The translations under genes were made by a program, and so were the position numbers. Shown here piece by piece: positions 12,901 to 27,600 of a stretch of DNA of 64,000 nucleotides. Below the pieces are notes generated by a model. The model did no database searches and had not been told where the DNA came from. It worked only from the letters and a program-made list of their open reading frames with translations. This DNA is from Phytoseiulus persimilis. Its lineage: Eukaryota; Arthropoda; Arachnida; Mesostigmata; Phytoseiidae. The stretch's first letter is position 1; every line of letters starts with the position of its first letter. Location of the stretch: the NCBI GenBank assembly GCA_037576195.1, contig CM075104.1, positions 6,454,775 through 6,518,774 of the forward strand, given 5' to 3'.

Positions 12901-15900
12901 AGGCTGGTCGATCACGACCACGAGAAGCTCGAGGGATCCGTTCCGGGTTGTGCCTTCGATCCGAGATCGGATCCTAGGCCAGCGGTCCACCCCGGGAATA
13001 TCACGAGGCTTGATCATCGAGGAGGCGTGACGTCGGCTACGCCAGAACATCGGCATTCGAAGGTGTCTGTATGCAGACCAGGCTCAGCACGCAACGTTCC
13101 CGCTGCCGCCGAGTAGCAGGCTGTTCGAAGAATTTATCGAGCCTCCACTAGTTTCTCCGAAGAGCTTCCAACGATATGAAGAGTCAGCTTCGCGAAGAGA
13201 GTTATGCACCGCTCGATTTTTCGTCCCGTTCCAGCCCGCCCATGGAAATTCTCGCTAAACCAGGTGGAAGTATGCGTCCCAGTGAAACACTTGTGGGAGC
13301 TAGTCAGTTCGTGGTTTGGTTACCCCCCGTCGACGCCGTCAGTATCGGGGCGACTAGCTTCCAACGACTCGTCTCCTTACCACCAATTCGTTCTTTGACC
13401 AGCTTGTGTGCTTTCACGCACACTCCGACCGAGGCGCTCCCAGCCGATATAAACGGATCGTTTCTGGTGTTCGTGTTTGGTGTTGTTGGCCGGCTCACGA
13501 ACAGCGATAAACCGTCGGGCTGAAGCCGCTCGTAACGAACTTGTGCTGCGATCGATTTGGAAATGGAGATTCATTCATAGGCGTGTTGAGACTTGCTTCT
13601 CGCCCGGTTCCGTTTGTTTTCTCTCGGTGGCGGACGGATACATACAAAAGAAGAGACGGCACGAAAGCGGGAAGGGCGAACGGGCGTGCAAACAAACGCA
13701 GATGAGGACTACGCTGAACTACCGACGTCTCACGAATGGAAGCCAGGGCAGATAGACGCACGAACGGACCGGACGGATGGGAAGACTAAGAAGCGCAGCC
13801 GTCGCGGCTGCAGCAAAGAAAAGCAGCAAGTCATAAAAAGGTGTATTTTATTCACGCATCCGAAGCGGCCGTCTTGGCAAGAGAGCTCTCGCAGACAGCA
13901 CAGCTAGCGGAAGAGAAAGAAAGCAAAAAAAAGAGAGGAGACTTAGCTCTCAGAAGTGGCCGCCACGAGAAAGGAAAGTCTAATAGAGAAGCGAGGTGAT
14001 GCAACCAACTTTTTGTGGCGCTTCTTCCAAGCCAACCAAAGCGGAGCAGCCAGAGAAGAAGCTTTTCCAACTTTTGTCTTAGCTACCGCCCTTGCGTCCC
14101 CCCTCTTCGCCCCCGAACGCGAGCACCGATCCCTCTCCGGGGCCCCAACCCTCGCTGCGAGCCCTCGATGCTCTTCCATTATTAATTTTTTCTGCCCATA
14201 TTCTTCTCCGAGCGCCCGCTCCAGTGACTATCTCGGTTTCCGAACTTCACTCCCGCCGCGCTAGGCCCGGCCGTTCCCCCGGGGAAGCTCGTTCTGGTCT
14301 TCCCGCACCGCCCCTTCTCCTGCTCCCTAGCTCGAACTCTCCCTCTCCAGCTCCTCTCGTCCTCAACCGATCCTCTTTCCTTAATTCTCCATCCTACGGA
14401 GCTTAACACCAGGACCTTCATCTTCCCTCGTAGGTCATCTTGGACGGGGCACGAGAAAAAGAGGGACAGTCTGGGCAGCGAAAGTGGGACCAGAGAGCGA
14501 GAGATGGGGGAAACAAAAGAGTCGTGAAAAGGCTCCTCTTCGCTGCCCCTGCTCGTCAGAGTGTGTGGGTAGCTGGACGAGCCGCGATCGTAAGTCAACG
14601 GCACTTGCGTCGGAATACATAGGCGGAATGAAAAGGCGACACCGGGCCCGGGGAAAAACTTCCTTCCACCACCACGAATGAAACACTACCCGAGCAGGAT
14701 GGGGATGATCGCTTTTTGCATAAATTTCACGATTGCGCTGCAATGAGCTCTTCAAAGTTAATTTCGCGATGGACGCTCCAGCTCGAGCCCCGAATTCGTT
14801 CGAAATACGCAGCGGTCCTCCTTTCCCGGGGTCTTCCGCGAGGAAATGTAACAGACGATCAGTGACTTTGGAAAAAGTTCCCCTGGAAAATCCGGGATCC
14901 TTGGTGTCCAGTGGCGGCCTTGATTAGAGCAATGATTCACTAACGCCGACTCAGTTCGCCGATCCTGCCACGACCTACATTCAGAGGCATCAGAAAAACT
15001 AATTCACTCATGCACGATTCCCGTTCATCCTCGGCGCGACTCCAGCCATTGCCGACTCTCGAGGGACATTGTGGAGCTGAGCTCCATTAATGAGGTTAAA
15101 CACACGGAACTTCCTGCTCTTCCGCTCCCTGGCATTCCCTAAGGAGAGCTCGCCGCGATTGTGGATAGGGTGCTTGGTGCCGAAGGTGAACACTTCAAAA
15201 TTCGACTCCATAGATGCCACCTCAAAATATCGAAGAGGCTCGAACTCCGAGTTGCGACTTCAGTTTGGACACACACTTGGACTGAGCCTAGATTTTCACG
15301 GGACTCTCCCCAACTGGAGAACGATTCCTCATTCCTGGCTCGCAAAGCCTTCCGCGTCCACGCATGGGCCCCCTGGCGGGAAACCGAGGGTTCGAGCGCT
15401 CAGATACGCTGTGACCTCTCACTCGAAACAGCTTCATGAAAATTCCGTAACAGTTAGGATTCACTCGCATGATATTCGGACCGATATTGGAGCGAGTCCA
15501 ACAGAAAGCGGGAGCGGGTCGCGATGCCAACGTCATGGGAGGAATCAGCAGTGCGATGACGCAGCAGCAGGACAACTAATTCGTTATGTTGTGAGTCGAT
15601 GTTGTGTCATCACGCTTCCCGCTGCCGATCTCCTGGAACACTTACCCGAGGGCAATTCGGCTTCCACAACCGCCACTCCCAGATACCCGACTTCCACCTG
15701 CTCGAGTTCTCTCCGTGATTCAGGTGATTGAGGACAAAACTTGGGCTGAATGACTCTGAGGTGTTCAAGGTGAAAGGCTTCAAGGTGAACTACTGCATCA
15801 AATATTTCTGATAGATTAGATAGCCGGTACCAAATGACAGCGACAGAATAGTTTCAGTTGGAGCTACCCAAAGTTAGCGATGAATGCGCATCACGTAAGT

Positions 15901-18900
15901 TGTGAGATAATCAAGATTGGATATGATTTTAGTTCCTCTCGACAGAGGGTATCGTGCAGGATAGAGGAAATCGAGCGAATAAGTTCGAGAAATGACAAAA
16001 CTGTCAAGAAGACAGCCCAGAACGGAAAACGGAAGCGAAGATTCGAAAAGATGTGCGGAGTATTCTCAGCGCTTGAAGGGTTGAGTGTTCATATCTCGGG
16101 AGCGCATGGATAGATTCTCCCTCCAGATAACCTCCAGCGGAGCGGAGAAACGTCCGACGGCGAGGAGCGACGACGACCACCACGGATCCAGCAGAAAAAG
16201 AACGGCAAAAGAACGTAAGGAGAGCCCGAAGCACGATGCAAGCAGCAGGAAATGAAACTGTCACCGGGTTTGAACGTAACATAATTAAGGAAGTCTGTCG
16301 GCGGCTGTGTCTTGAAAGAGATAAAAAGAGCTTTCCCTTTGCCTTCCTCCTCTTTCCGACCGCGTGCCCTTCTTGCCGAACCCAGCCCCACTTTCGTATG
16401 GCCCCCACGCCGTTCTTCTCTCAGTTCTCTCTTAGAACCCCTTTGCAGCCTCCAGCGCCTAGGATCGCTACAATTGCTGAAGCCCCCGCAAATCCCGGGC
16501 CCTTCAGTCCCTGGGAAATCCCGCGATTCAATGTCCGCCAGCCCAGCGGCAGTCAACCCGCCAGGACAGACTTTCGAGGCCGAATCCATGCTAGCCAGCG
16601 AACGAAATTCAGGAAACGGCCGCATAAAAGCGCTGGGGATTACGGAGCGGAAGTCGACAGATTCCGGCTCCTCTCCTCCTCCGTTTCCAGCCAGCGTCTC
16701 AGCCAGTCGCCCGAACCCCGCGCTTGAACTCGATGTCGAGGACCACGACGAGTCCGACGAGAGTCTGGGTTGTGCCGACGAGACGCGGAACAACCCGGAA
16801 AAACAAGCTGACGCGGCAAGTGGACACCTGCTCTTCAGTCACCCGAGCTCTGAGGTGCCCAGCAGCAGGGAATCCACCTGCCCACCCATTCAGCCGTCCG
16901 ACCCCCACGGTTCCTGGAGTTGCCAGCGATAGTGAAGGTGGTGGTTCGCGGCTGCTGTTACCCCGAAAGCTCGGCATGTGCGTTATAGCTCAAAACTCCT
17001 CTCCAGCAGGCACAACATGGGGTCCCAGGTGGCGGCTACCGCTGGACGTACATTGTAATGCGCATAATACTTGCCAGATGGCTCCCGATTCAAGTGCGCT
17101 TAGTACGTTTTAACTCGAGCAAACACACTTGGAACGGACTCTTGCAGTTGGATCAACAGTGGGAGCAGCGAAGCTCTACGTCGCCATAACTTCGACCGTA
17201 CCTCCCGGTGGAACTTCCCTCGACTGGGAACGGTTCCCCATTCATTCTGAAACTTGCAGAGTCTACGGACGATTCGGGAGGGAGCTCTCCTCCTGACAGA
17301 AAATTTCAAAGGACTCTCGCCAGGAGAATAACAGGCACGATTATTCAACAAGGAGCAGGAACACGCGGAGATGAAATATGAATACAACTTTTTTCCTCGC
17401 TTCTGAGCCCTTCGTCACGTAAGCGGCTGTCAAAGAAGCCCCGCACGTCGACCCTGTCCGTGACCACTGCACCACTAAATGGAAGGCGAAGAGGAAATTG
17501 ATGCCATCTGTGAAAGTTGGTCAGCTCATCATCATCTTCCTCATCACCGCCTCAACGCGACGTCAAAAAGCGTCGCTTACCTCGTTCCTCCCATTCGTCA
17601 ACGGATAACGTCCTCGTCGGAAGTCTGCTCTCGCCCACAAAGCAGTACCGTAGTCCTGTGTAGGCGCCGCAGTCATTAAGGAGCCGGCGGCATCGGTTGT
17701 CAGAGAGGAACCGAAGGAGAAGAATGAGGCAAGCATCCACGCAGGCAAAAATCTGGTCGGTGGCTAACGTGAAGGGCAACGGAGGAACGGCGGCATCGAT
17801 CCCGTAGTTCGGTGATGGCGGCGGTGTAATAAGGGCTCGCATAGTGCATCTTTTTAGCAGCGCCCAGCACCCTATGAGACGGACGAACGAACGGGGTTAT
17901 GCTAATATCGTATTTAGCAGATCACGAGGAATGAACCGCCAGCACCGCTCTCTTTCCGCCGCTCCTCCGCTAATCTAGCGGCAATTTGGCTCCCGATGCT
18001 CTCGTTGATGCTCCCGCAGTTCCTCGCGCACATTGTTCTTCCCGTATCCACACTTTTATAGTGCACGCGCTTGTGTTGGTGGGTGCTCGCGTCCATGCAT
18101 GCAAGTTCGCAGCTTTGATTCGGGAGGAAATTACAGAAAAACTGCCTCAGCCGCAGATCGATAACCAAATACATAACAACACGGAGCTAACTGCTTGCCG
18201 ATGACCTCGCTCACATACCGACAGGAAGAGCGAACGGCAACAGTCTTCGACATCGGAGCCTCAGAGTTGTGACCTGCGCCTTATGCTCGCCGGATAATTC
18301 GAGCGGTCGTTCATGTAATCTATCGTGCCCCGATGAATCACCGTAAAAAGCAACGTCAGGAAAGGAGATCAGCTCGAGAAATATTTTGGCTCCTCACTGA
18401 CTCGTTTGTTTGGAGCGGAGTATCTTCCCGCCGTACGATGATGGGTTCGATAGGACGACCCAGACCGTGGACGACCAGGTTGTTCTCTCGTCGACACTCG
18501 TGTTCGCCGTGGCTGTAGCCGCCGCGATGGTGCTTGTTGCTGCTGCCGCCGTCGTTGTTGAAGTATGCTTGTCGTTGTTGTTGTGTAGCGGCAGTTGGGG
18601 CAAGCCATCAAGCCGTGACATCGTCTTCCACTAGCCTTCCTTATGGAAGATCCTTGTCGATAATTTGTCGAACGCGGTCAAGCCTTGCTTTCATGATGAA
18701 CAGAGGCCATCAGCTCCCCTCATTTGTTCCCAGCCGCTTCCCCACTTCACTTCGCGATTGCTTAGGTCCCATCCGATGTTCTTCCCCGTTCTTATCGATG
18801 CCAAATAATAAGAGCACCATAACCCCGTTTTCCCGACCGAATAATGCAACGCCGAGATTGCGCTCATCCAGTTTTCTTACTCATGGAGTTTTCGAGCGGT

Positions 18901-21900
18901 GCTCCTCAACTGGAAGAAATGGATGCCGCGGGGAATGCTTCGATGGAGAGATTTTTCGATTTTCTCCACTAAAATCGGATGAGAAAAACATGAGAATCAT
19001 GAAGACGAAAATGAATGGATGAATTCCCTGGTTCAACATGTCGTGTTTATCCTTATCAGCGTGGAGACGCTCCGGCTTTTGTAGGGGCGAGCCAGGGGAG
19101 TGGAGGCCATCGGGCGGTAAATACAGGGTTGTTGGATGGAGTCGAGTATTTTTTTTACCCTTTGTCCTCCTGCTCATTAGTTCGTGGAAAATGATAAAGT
19201 TAGATTCTTCCCTACGATCGATTGTTTGGAGGATAGCGCGTGTTTTCATTTACTCCGCGGCGATCGGTAGAGGATTGCGTTTCCTGAAGCGGCTCAAAAC
19301 TTCCCCTCCCTTTAATTGGATCGTTGACTGAACTAACCCGGTATAGCCGGTACGATTCAACGCGAAGAACAGCCCCACCATCTCTCCATCTAAAGCAGCG
19401 AGAATCGCTCCAGAGCTCGAGGGAGGGTAGGCGGTGGTATCATCTCGAAAGCCGCTGATTTCTCGACAAAATCTCGCCACCGTTGCCGTTCTTCGTCTTT
19501 TTCTTGGAATGGCGAATGCCGAAGAATTCACACTGTTGACGAGTTCGCGAATCGATCGAAACGACCCGGTTCCGCATCGAATCACGCCCGTACGAGCTCG
19601 ATCGGTTGACTTTTGACGTTTCCCGTTCAATGGAACGATACATTGTCGAGAAAGCGCTATGAGATGCGTTCTTCCACCTGAGAGCGCGAACATTAAACAA
19701 CAGCACGCGCTACCCTTCCGGCTTTCTATCCTGAAGGAGAAATCCCGAATCCGATGTTCCACAAAGTAATGAGCGAAACAAGATAAATTAGAAGGTTGCC
19801 GACTCAATCTGACCACCCTGTGGGTAGATTTTTTCGACGACGAATACGACCTTGAGTTGGAGGAAGAGCAAATGGCGCTCTCTCGGGAGATTTCCGAGCC
19901 AGCGGCCTTCCGGACGTCGTGGCGCTGCCAGTCGGTACTTAACCGCCCAAACACCCGCAATTCCGAGGAGTTTGCACATATTCGAGGCCCGCGAGAAACT
20001 AAGCGGTTTCGCGAGTTTTTCGACGGGTCTCCGGTCGGCCTTAGAGCAACGTGCGGAGGAGAAACTAGCGCCAACTCCCCGGAGCGAATTGAACAGCCAA
20101 GTTTCAAAACGTCACATCTACACTTTTTCGGTTTTTGAGTCTCCAACGATGAATCGTGGTCATGTACACAGCTGACGAAATTCTATTGTCGCCACTTCAG
20201 GGTTACACAGCCGCGGAGCGCCATCGATTTCTCTGGATAGCAGTCGAAATTCACGCGCGAAAACGGTCAAAAAAAATATCGGTCAGATGGAGATGTGACG
20301 TTCTGAATCTGGAGGCCTGGAATCTCTACAACTGAGACGCGACAGAGAATCGAGACGCGAAGCACAGAAGATGGATTGCGCTCTCGAGCACATGACTGGG
20401 ATTCGACGACATTGATCGTATGAGCGGGAGGATAACATTTTTGGCCTGTGCAGCGCAAGAATTTCTCCGACTGATGCTCGGTCCACGTATGCCGAGGACA
20501 ATCATCAACTCGCTACACTGCACCGCACATATTGTACCGATCGGGACGTCTCCTGATTCGAAATACGAGGAGTCATGTTCAGCGGAGAACCGCGTTGCAT
20601 TGGTTGATTTCAACGGAAGATTGAGGTTTCGGAAATTGCCACCTATAGATGGGTGTGACAATTTGGATCTCGACCCGATTTTTCATCGTGAGAATCCACC
20701 AAAAAGTCCGAAAGTCGTTCATTGCGGCTAGTACCCGAGGCCGAAACTTTTACTTATCAATCAGAGCTATTATTATACACCGACAATCGGGAACTCTCCG
20801 CTCCGGCCACTGAGAACGACGCTCTCGAATTCAATGGCAGTATAATGGATATTTCTCGTCCCATGAGCGACTCGATGAACTCGGATGAGCCGTTCGAATA
20901 GTAATCAAACCAGACGAGGGTTGATGGCGTCGGGATCTCCTCCTTTCTGACCGAATCTGATTCATGTCTGCGAACGGGCTTCAGCGGCGCCTGAGAGTTT
21001 TGCGGGTCTGACCCGCGGCCGAAACCCGCGGGGGAACCCATCGGTGGTAGGGCAACCCAGACTTCATGCGAAGCGTGCCTACTTTGCGGGCATGGAAAGT
21101 CGACTGAAGAAGCTCGTCCCGAAGGAGGTACACTTTCCTCGAGGCTCGAATTCCCCCTAGAATGGATCTTGCTGCCTCCTACTCGTCAAGTGTTTTGCAT
21201 GGGTAGAATTTCCTCCAGCGGAAACACCGAATCGCTCACCCACCGCTCCTCTCTTACCATTCGGGGGTCTTTCCGGGACCGTTCCGTTCATTCTACTGGC
21301 GCTTGCCGTCAGCCTGTCCGAAGATTCCCGTTTGCGTCCATTTTGTGGCTTCTAGTCGTTCTTGATGAGAGAAGTCCCTAATGACATGCAGGAGCCGGAG
21401 TGGGTAGAGCTCGACTGCAAGTTTGCGGTCTGCAGCCGCATCCGAGATGCTTCTCGTGAGTTTCCGCGCAACCTCCAAGTCGGAGCGGTGTAGCGCCGCT
21501 TGACGAGGAGGTGAACATGGACGAGTTTTTCGAAACGCGCTCTTCGGTGGTGATGGTTGCTCGGAATTTTCCGGCAGACGCCGGAGACAGATGGTAAATG
21601 GCAAGATGGATGGCCTTTCTCGGCCGAAAAGCAAGTAAAAGAAAAACAGCAGGAATTGCTCAAGTTTGCGTTCCAACTGCGGGGAGAGTTCGCTTCCGTG
21701 GGGACCTGCGAGAGGGCCATGAAGGAGAACAAAGCTGGTTAATCTTCACCGGGGAAAAAAGGTGGAGAAATTCTCCCAAAGATCCGTGACGAAACAGCGA
21801 ACGCGAACTGTGCATTTCCGCCATCCACGCTCGCGCGATTTCGCTCGTCCGAGTTCCCAGAATCGACGCCGAAACGCTCGCCTCGATAGAAAACTGTCTC

Positions 21901-24616
21901 TCCTTCAGACACCGGGCCTCAGGCTGGAAAAATCTTCGTCGGAAAGGAGATTCTCGAGGAAACCACAGAGGAGGCACGCTGTTCGCGAGTCACGAAACTC
22001 GCAAGGTGGAGGAGGCCAAAACCGCTCACCGGCGAGCTTGGCCGCGCCCCTCTGCCTGGATTCTGCCTTTCCGTCCTCTAGTTACTTACTCACTCAGTTC
22101 ACTGACGCCTTGGACAAAGTCTACAATGAAAAATGACCGTCCATCGTCACGGCTCGCCTGGTTGGCCGGCCGTACGCCCATGCCATCAGCCGAGCTACAA
22201 GGAGGACGAGGGGGCCACCAGCTCGACGACAACGCTGACGACGACGACGACGACCCGCCTCTACGAGGACGACAACATCCACTAAAAGCGTTTAGCACGC
22301 TCAACTGACCGCTAGTGTCATCTGCGACACGAGAAGTAACTGTGCCGCTCATGAAGCGTCTCCTGAGCCAAGTGGCGGCTCGCCCGACCCGGTGCCCGCA
22401 GCCCGCCTTCCTAGTTGGTTGGATCCTTTACTTCTCGGCTGGTCTGCCATCAGACCCACAACGGGTGGAGGGCCCCCACCCCGGAAATCTCACAGGCTTC
22501 CATAGCCCCATATTCGCCCTATCCCAGTCGTCAAACTGAGCGTCTAGCAAATCGTCACAAAAAGTTGTTGGCAAAGTTTTTCCCATCGGCTTGTTTCTCG
22601 CGCACTGCTTGTTTAAGTGCTGGACAAAAAAGATGCCGCTTTGACTGACCTCGAAGGAGCAACGTCGAGCGTCACTCGCCGCCGAAACGAGTAAGTAAGC
22701 GAGCAACAACTCGAATCAAAATTCTCCACGCAGACAGAACAACGACTGACCGCTCCAGTGAATCGCTCGCCTTGTGGTCGAGTGGCACCCTCGGTGTCCC
22801 AAGAATGGGGAAAGAACACGAGCATCTCGGGAGCTGGCGCCCCGGCGAGGTATCGGGACGGCGGTCGCTCACTCTTCCTCACACCGACCGACCAGTCAAC
22901 CAGGCCACAAAGCGGGGACAACAGCGCAGTGGAGCAACTTTGGCAACTTTTCACGCACTTCACCCCCAAAACAACCGGCAGCATGGCGGCTGCGGCCGAA
23001 TCATCCGAGTTCGGCTGCAAAGTGCTTCGCCCCCTTCGGTCTTTCTGAAGTGCTTGCTTGCGCACTCACTCATCCGACTGCTCACTCACTTGTCCGTGTG
23101 TCCGCCTGCCCGCGCGCCTCGACACCCCCAAGTTCTCGAGAAATATCTCTCGGAACGGACGAGTGAGCTCGATGCAGCCATTCAGGCTGGCAGTCGGCAA
23201 GACTAGACACGACAGGGCTCAATCCCAGCGGCTCTGATTCAGAACGAATTTAATTTCCATCAGCTTTCTAGGGAGCTTCGGGACCGAATAAACAGGATGG
23301 GACAAAAATATCGCTCTGAGTCGGACAGCTGCGCGCTCTTTTGATAAACCCCCTTAGCATCCGAACTCAGTTCAATGTCGTCAGCGATTTGGAAACTTGC
23401 TCACTCTTCTCGAGACTCGAACACGACCGAAGCTATTATCTTGAACATCAGGAGTGCGTTATGAACCTGGAGATCGACATATTCCCGGTTTTGACTCTTC
23501 GAGCTACATATTAACCCCGGAAGCATCGTTCCGGTTTTTTTTTCCTGATTCTCAGATGTGAACATCGTGAATCCGCCCTATCGTCACTTGGTTGATTCGG
23601 TTTGCTGATTCTGATCAAAGTTTCCATGAATTTTTTCTCGAAACGGAGGCTCTCTATGAGCATGAATCATGGGTCGAGTTTTATGGAAATCCGTCGAAGT
23701 CATTTCGGCCACAGTTATCTCCGAAAAATGACGCGTCAAACGGAAACTTCCCTCTAAATATGAGAATCTTTCGGTTATCCTTCTCTGACGGATACTGCCG
23801 TCCGTGGAGAGCTCCGCGTACAAATCCCTGGTCGACGGAAATTCAGCGCACCTTCAGCGATGGAGTCGGAATGGGAAACGTTCGCCTGGACTTTCATTTG
23901 GCGAAAATCGATGATCGAAAGTGCGCGAGTGTTTCGAAGCACCCACGGCTCATTGCAATATTAGACCAGACGACGTTTTATATGAGAGCCCAAATTCTCA
24001 GGAGCACCGGTAAACGGAACATGCCGACGTTTTTTTTCCATCGGGCACCGTGGAGGACGGGGCGAAGCAAATATCCTGACCGCATGCACTTTTCCGAACC
24101 ACGAAAGTCGAACGGAGTCGTAGTATGGGGAACGGAGCACCGACGGAAGCTGATGGAAAGGACTCCTGTTGTGATCGGGTCACAACGAATCGAGCAATCA
24201 GAAGAAATGTGAAGACATGGAACTCGTTCTGACAGAAAAGCGTCACTGAGCCACTCTCCCCCAGCGGTGAGTCGGCCCACTTTCGATCGATGGATCGCAA
24301 AAGCCGCTGAGCTTCAAGCGGCAACGAAGGACGATCTCATCTAAGACGAGATCGCCGTTCCGAGGGATTCCTCTCAATATAATCACGAAGTGACTTCCTT
24401 CCGTAGCGAGGGCAAACGTACGGAGGCCGCGCGATCCTCCTCGCCTGTTCCGGAGATAAGTTCGTGGCGCTTGATGATGAGGCCAAACCTCACGACCAAC
24501 GCATACACAAGACTCACATCAGAACTTGCAGACGTCCGGTAGCGTTGCGATCATGTGCGGAACAGAGATGGACACCGTTTCGAACCAATTTGACCAGTGA
24601 CAAAATGAAAACATGT
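9961..24616. repeat. 14.66 kb direct duplication, copy A (probable contig overlap)
   Basis: The segment matches 24,618-39,270 head to tail at an offset of 14,657. The offset changes only through nine single-base indels, at about 21,508, 22,254, 22,487, 22,560, 23,535, 23,600, 24,008, 24,101 and 24,243, for a net of three bases. No substitution was noticed, and the first 11.5 kb look identical. Copy A stops at a lone N. Content: no recognisable gene. There are microsatellites (CAGA near 10,980; CGA near 22,235), a CpG-rich character, and only long low-quality open frames such as minus 19,250-20,146. The pattern fits the unmerged end of one contig. Confidence 0.97.
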
Positions 24617-24617
24617 N
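24617..24617. other. Single-N join between contigs
   Basis: One ambiguous base sits exactly between the end of copy A (...ACATGT) and the start of copy B (TCCGAAGGATC...). Some scaffolders place a single n where the estimated gap between two contigs is zero or negative. The position coincides to the base with the breakpoints of the duplication. Confidence 0.95.
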
Positions 24618-27600
24618 TCCGAAGGATCTGATTTGCTCCCGGCCCGGATGAACCATCAAGACGATGTTCTGACATTTTGGATCTCGATTCCTGAGACCGT
24701 CCATACTTCATCGAGGAATGCGACGATATTAACAAGTATTATTTTTCATCATAACTTGACTCTGAACACAGCCAAGAGACAGAAATCTCTCTGATCCAGC
24801 GAAAAACCCTATCGAGTGGGGAAGACTTGCCTAGCAATTTACACGATTCGGACTGTGAGATGCTGCGATTAGGACTTTCTTCCTGGAATATGCTCTGACA
24901 TCGCTCGGTGAGACGAGGGGGCACACGGACACAATCGTTGAATGCGAGGCATTCTGGAATGATGCGGCGGTGAGTCTGAAATCTTTCGATTTCATTCCGA
25001 TCGTCTGGTTCAATGTCTCAAAACCGACTAGGATTTCGACTCTCTGTGAACACCGGGCGGTCATTTCCACATTTTGTCGAGTATGCTCCGGCATCATCGA
25101 TGAGCGATCCATCATCGAACTTGTTTCGCAACGGACAAAGACCGCTCCAGCCTTCCACAACCGATTTCTACGTCATCCAACGTGGCGAAAAATGTCCATA
25201 TCGAGTTTCGATGCAACTCGCATCCCGAACTCAGGCTGGAACCCGGAACGACCTCAGAGGTTCAAGAAGCGTCAGCGATAATTGGACCGAACCGCGCGAA
25301 AAGGAGAGGGAGCGAAGTCCGTCAAATCGACACCGCCTATTGCCAAACATGTCGAAGGAGGAGATGACGGGAGCGAAGAAGCCGCCTGGAATTCGCAAGG
25401 AGAATCTGCAATTCAAATCACCGTGAATCAGAATCCAACTCAGGAGAATTTATCGGAACCATTTTTCAACGACACGCGGTCACAGCTTTGACGTTTCATC
25501 TCTGTACTCAGCCACAAAAGTTGTTGCGTAAACCCGTCATCCTGATTCTTCTCCTCTCCCTTCAGTTCCGTTTCCGCCACGTACCGCCTAATCCCTCGCT
25601 CAGTCTTCGGAGAGGTACAGCGACAGACGGACGGACGTACAGACAGACAGACAGCCCCTCCGACCGGCAGAGAGAAGTCTGCGCTCCTCCGAAAACTGAC
25701 CCCGTTCGGAACGCTCCTTCGGAACTCATCCGCGACAGTTCCCGTCGGGAGCCCGTGGAATATTTCAGCGTTGTTCCGCTGGGGTGGAGTGAGGACATGG
25801 CGACACGTAGATTGATCGGGAACGCTGCTCGCCGTACGAAGAGATGCCGAAGGAGATGAGCCCTGTGAAGTGTGTGTTGGGCCTGGGAGGCGGGGGAGGG
25901 AAGCTGAATTCTCGTACGAGCCCGGGAGTGAAGGCTTGAGTGGCCTGGGAGCTAATCGCTAGCTGGCCGACTTGGTCCACCGAGCCGTTCGCGGTTGCGG
26001 GAAGACGAACGTGTGTACGTGTTCCAACTCTACACGATGCACTCAAAGGAATTGGGAACGGTGGCACCTCAACAGAAAGCTCGAGAGAGCCAACGGCGCC
26101 GCTGGTCGCGGCTGTAGCGGCGTCGTATGTTTCAGAGCGTTTCAACCAAATGGCAATTTCATTGTAGCGCTTCTTAAACAAAACTTAGGTCTCCCGACTT
26201 GCTGCAAGGGCTTGATGTTCCTTCGATGACGGTGAGCCGGGCAGCCGCCGTTCTCACCCTGGAAAGAAGATGCGAAACTCGAAGCGCAGGGGAAACTTTC
26301 ATATCACCTGAAGTCTCTCCGGATCGTCGACAGGCGAAGCAACGACTCAAAAAAGATTCCTCGAAGTCTCAGCGCTGAGCCCCGGGCGGATGAGTTGCGA
26401 ATATCTCTGGAGAGAATAATCCTCCCCGGAAGGTCTCGGACCTCGAACAAAAGTTTTAGGTGAAATCCGATAGCACCGATGCGCATTGATATGATTCGGG
26501 TCTTCTAAGCTCGTCTCTTCTCCGTATCGTGTTTCCCATGATCTCAGAGGGTTCACGCAGAAGGGAAATTCCGAAACTCTCAACTCATCGTGGAGAGTTC
26601 GGACTCATGTCGAAAGATGGCCGCGCAAACCGCCGCTTTTCGGAGTTTCATCGAATCGAACTCGGGAGTCCGCATTTCAGAAAGTTGCGGTCTTGAAGTG
26701 CTCTGTTGGGGAACATAGTTGCCTTTTGCATAGGCCTCGATCGAACGAGGACTGCTATTTGGAAGCCGCTGGAATAGACTCCGCTGAAAGCGGAGCCAAC
26801 AAAGAGAACACCGAGAGAGGAGAGTTTTCCCGCGAAAAGTTCAAAGGCAGCATTGCATCAAAAAACGGGGGTTTCTTGGGAGCGGGTCGAGGCAGGACAG
26901 GCAATGTTTGTCCTTCCGTAGTCAGCTTTGGATGCTCGATAGGGGCACGCGGAGGGCGAGAATATGGGCGCAGGCAGGCGCAGTGGAATAAGGGTGGAGG
27001 GATCGCAGTATCTCAGACGCAAGGGAAAAATCAACACTTGCGGTGTTTACTCATCCAACAGAAGAAGCTCTGGGATCCCGAAAAGACAGAGAATGGCCGG
27101 GGAGAACGAGAGGAACCAAGAAGGACGTCCTGTTTATTTTGCTAACAGACAAATCTACTCACCGAAAAAGGCGAACGTCAGAAGGCGCGGCTGGGACGCG
27201 GGGAGGATGGAAAAATAGAAGCGTCCCAGCGACAACAGTTCGGTGGCAAGAGAACGAATAAACTACAATGAAAACAAGTCGCCCAGCTTAGGAGGCCTGG
27301 ACAGTTCCCCCTATTATGTCGGAGCATTCGTTCATTTTGGATAGATTCACCTGCATAGGGAGAGATCGACGACGAGTCTCAGAAACATTATCTCTCCGCT
27401 CCGGGATCGTGCTTGTAAGAACTCGTTCAGTCGTTCGAGCTGAACCCTTCACAATGATTCCAATCAGATTGATTCGTTTTCCACTGACCCACTTCAGTCA
27501 CCCCCTCCCCACCCCCGAAAAGCCTCTCCAGCTTCCGCGACGGAGGTCGAGTGCTGCAGGCTGGTCGATCACGACCACGAGAAGCTCGAGGGATCCGTTC

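Noticed and set aside
16312-16932. A 206-codon plus-strand frame with Pro/Ser-rich and acidic stretches
   Set aside because: Two other frames over the same bases are equally open (minus 16,089-16,793 and plus 16,236-16,727), so openness reflects base composition and not coding.
19250-20146. A 298-codon minus-strand open frame (the longest outside the mariner), repeated at 33,907-34,803
   Set aside because: It is rich in Ser and Arg, has no domain or motif, and overlaps a competing open frame on the plus strand (about 19,775-20,138). There is no splice or homology support.
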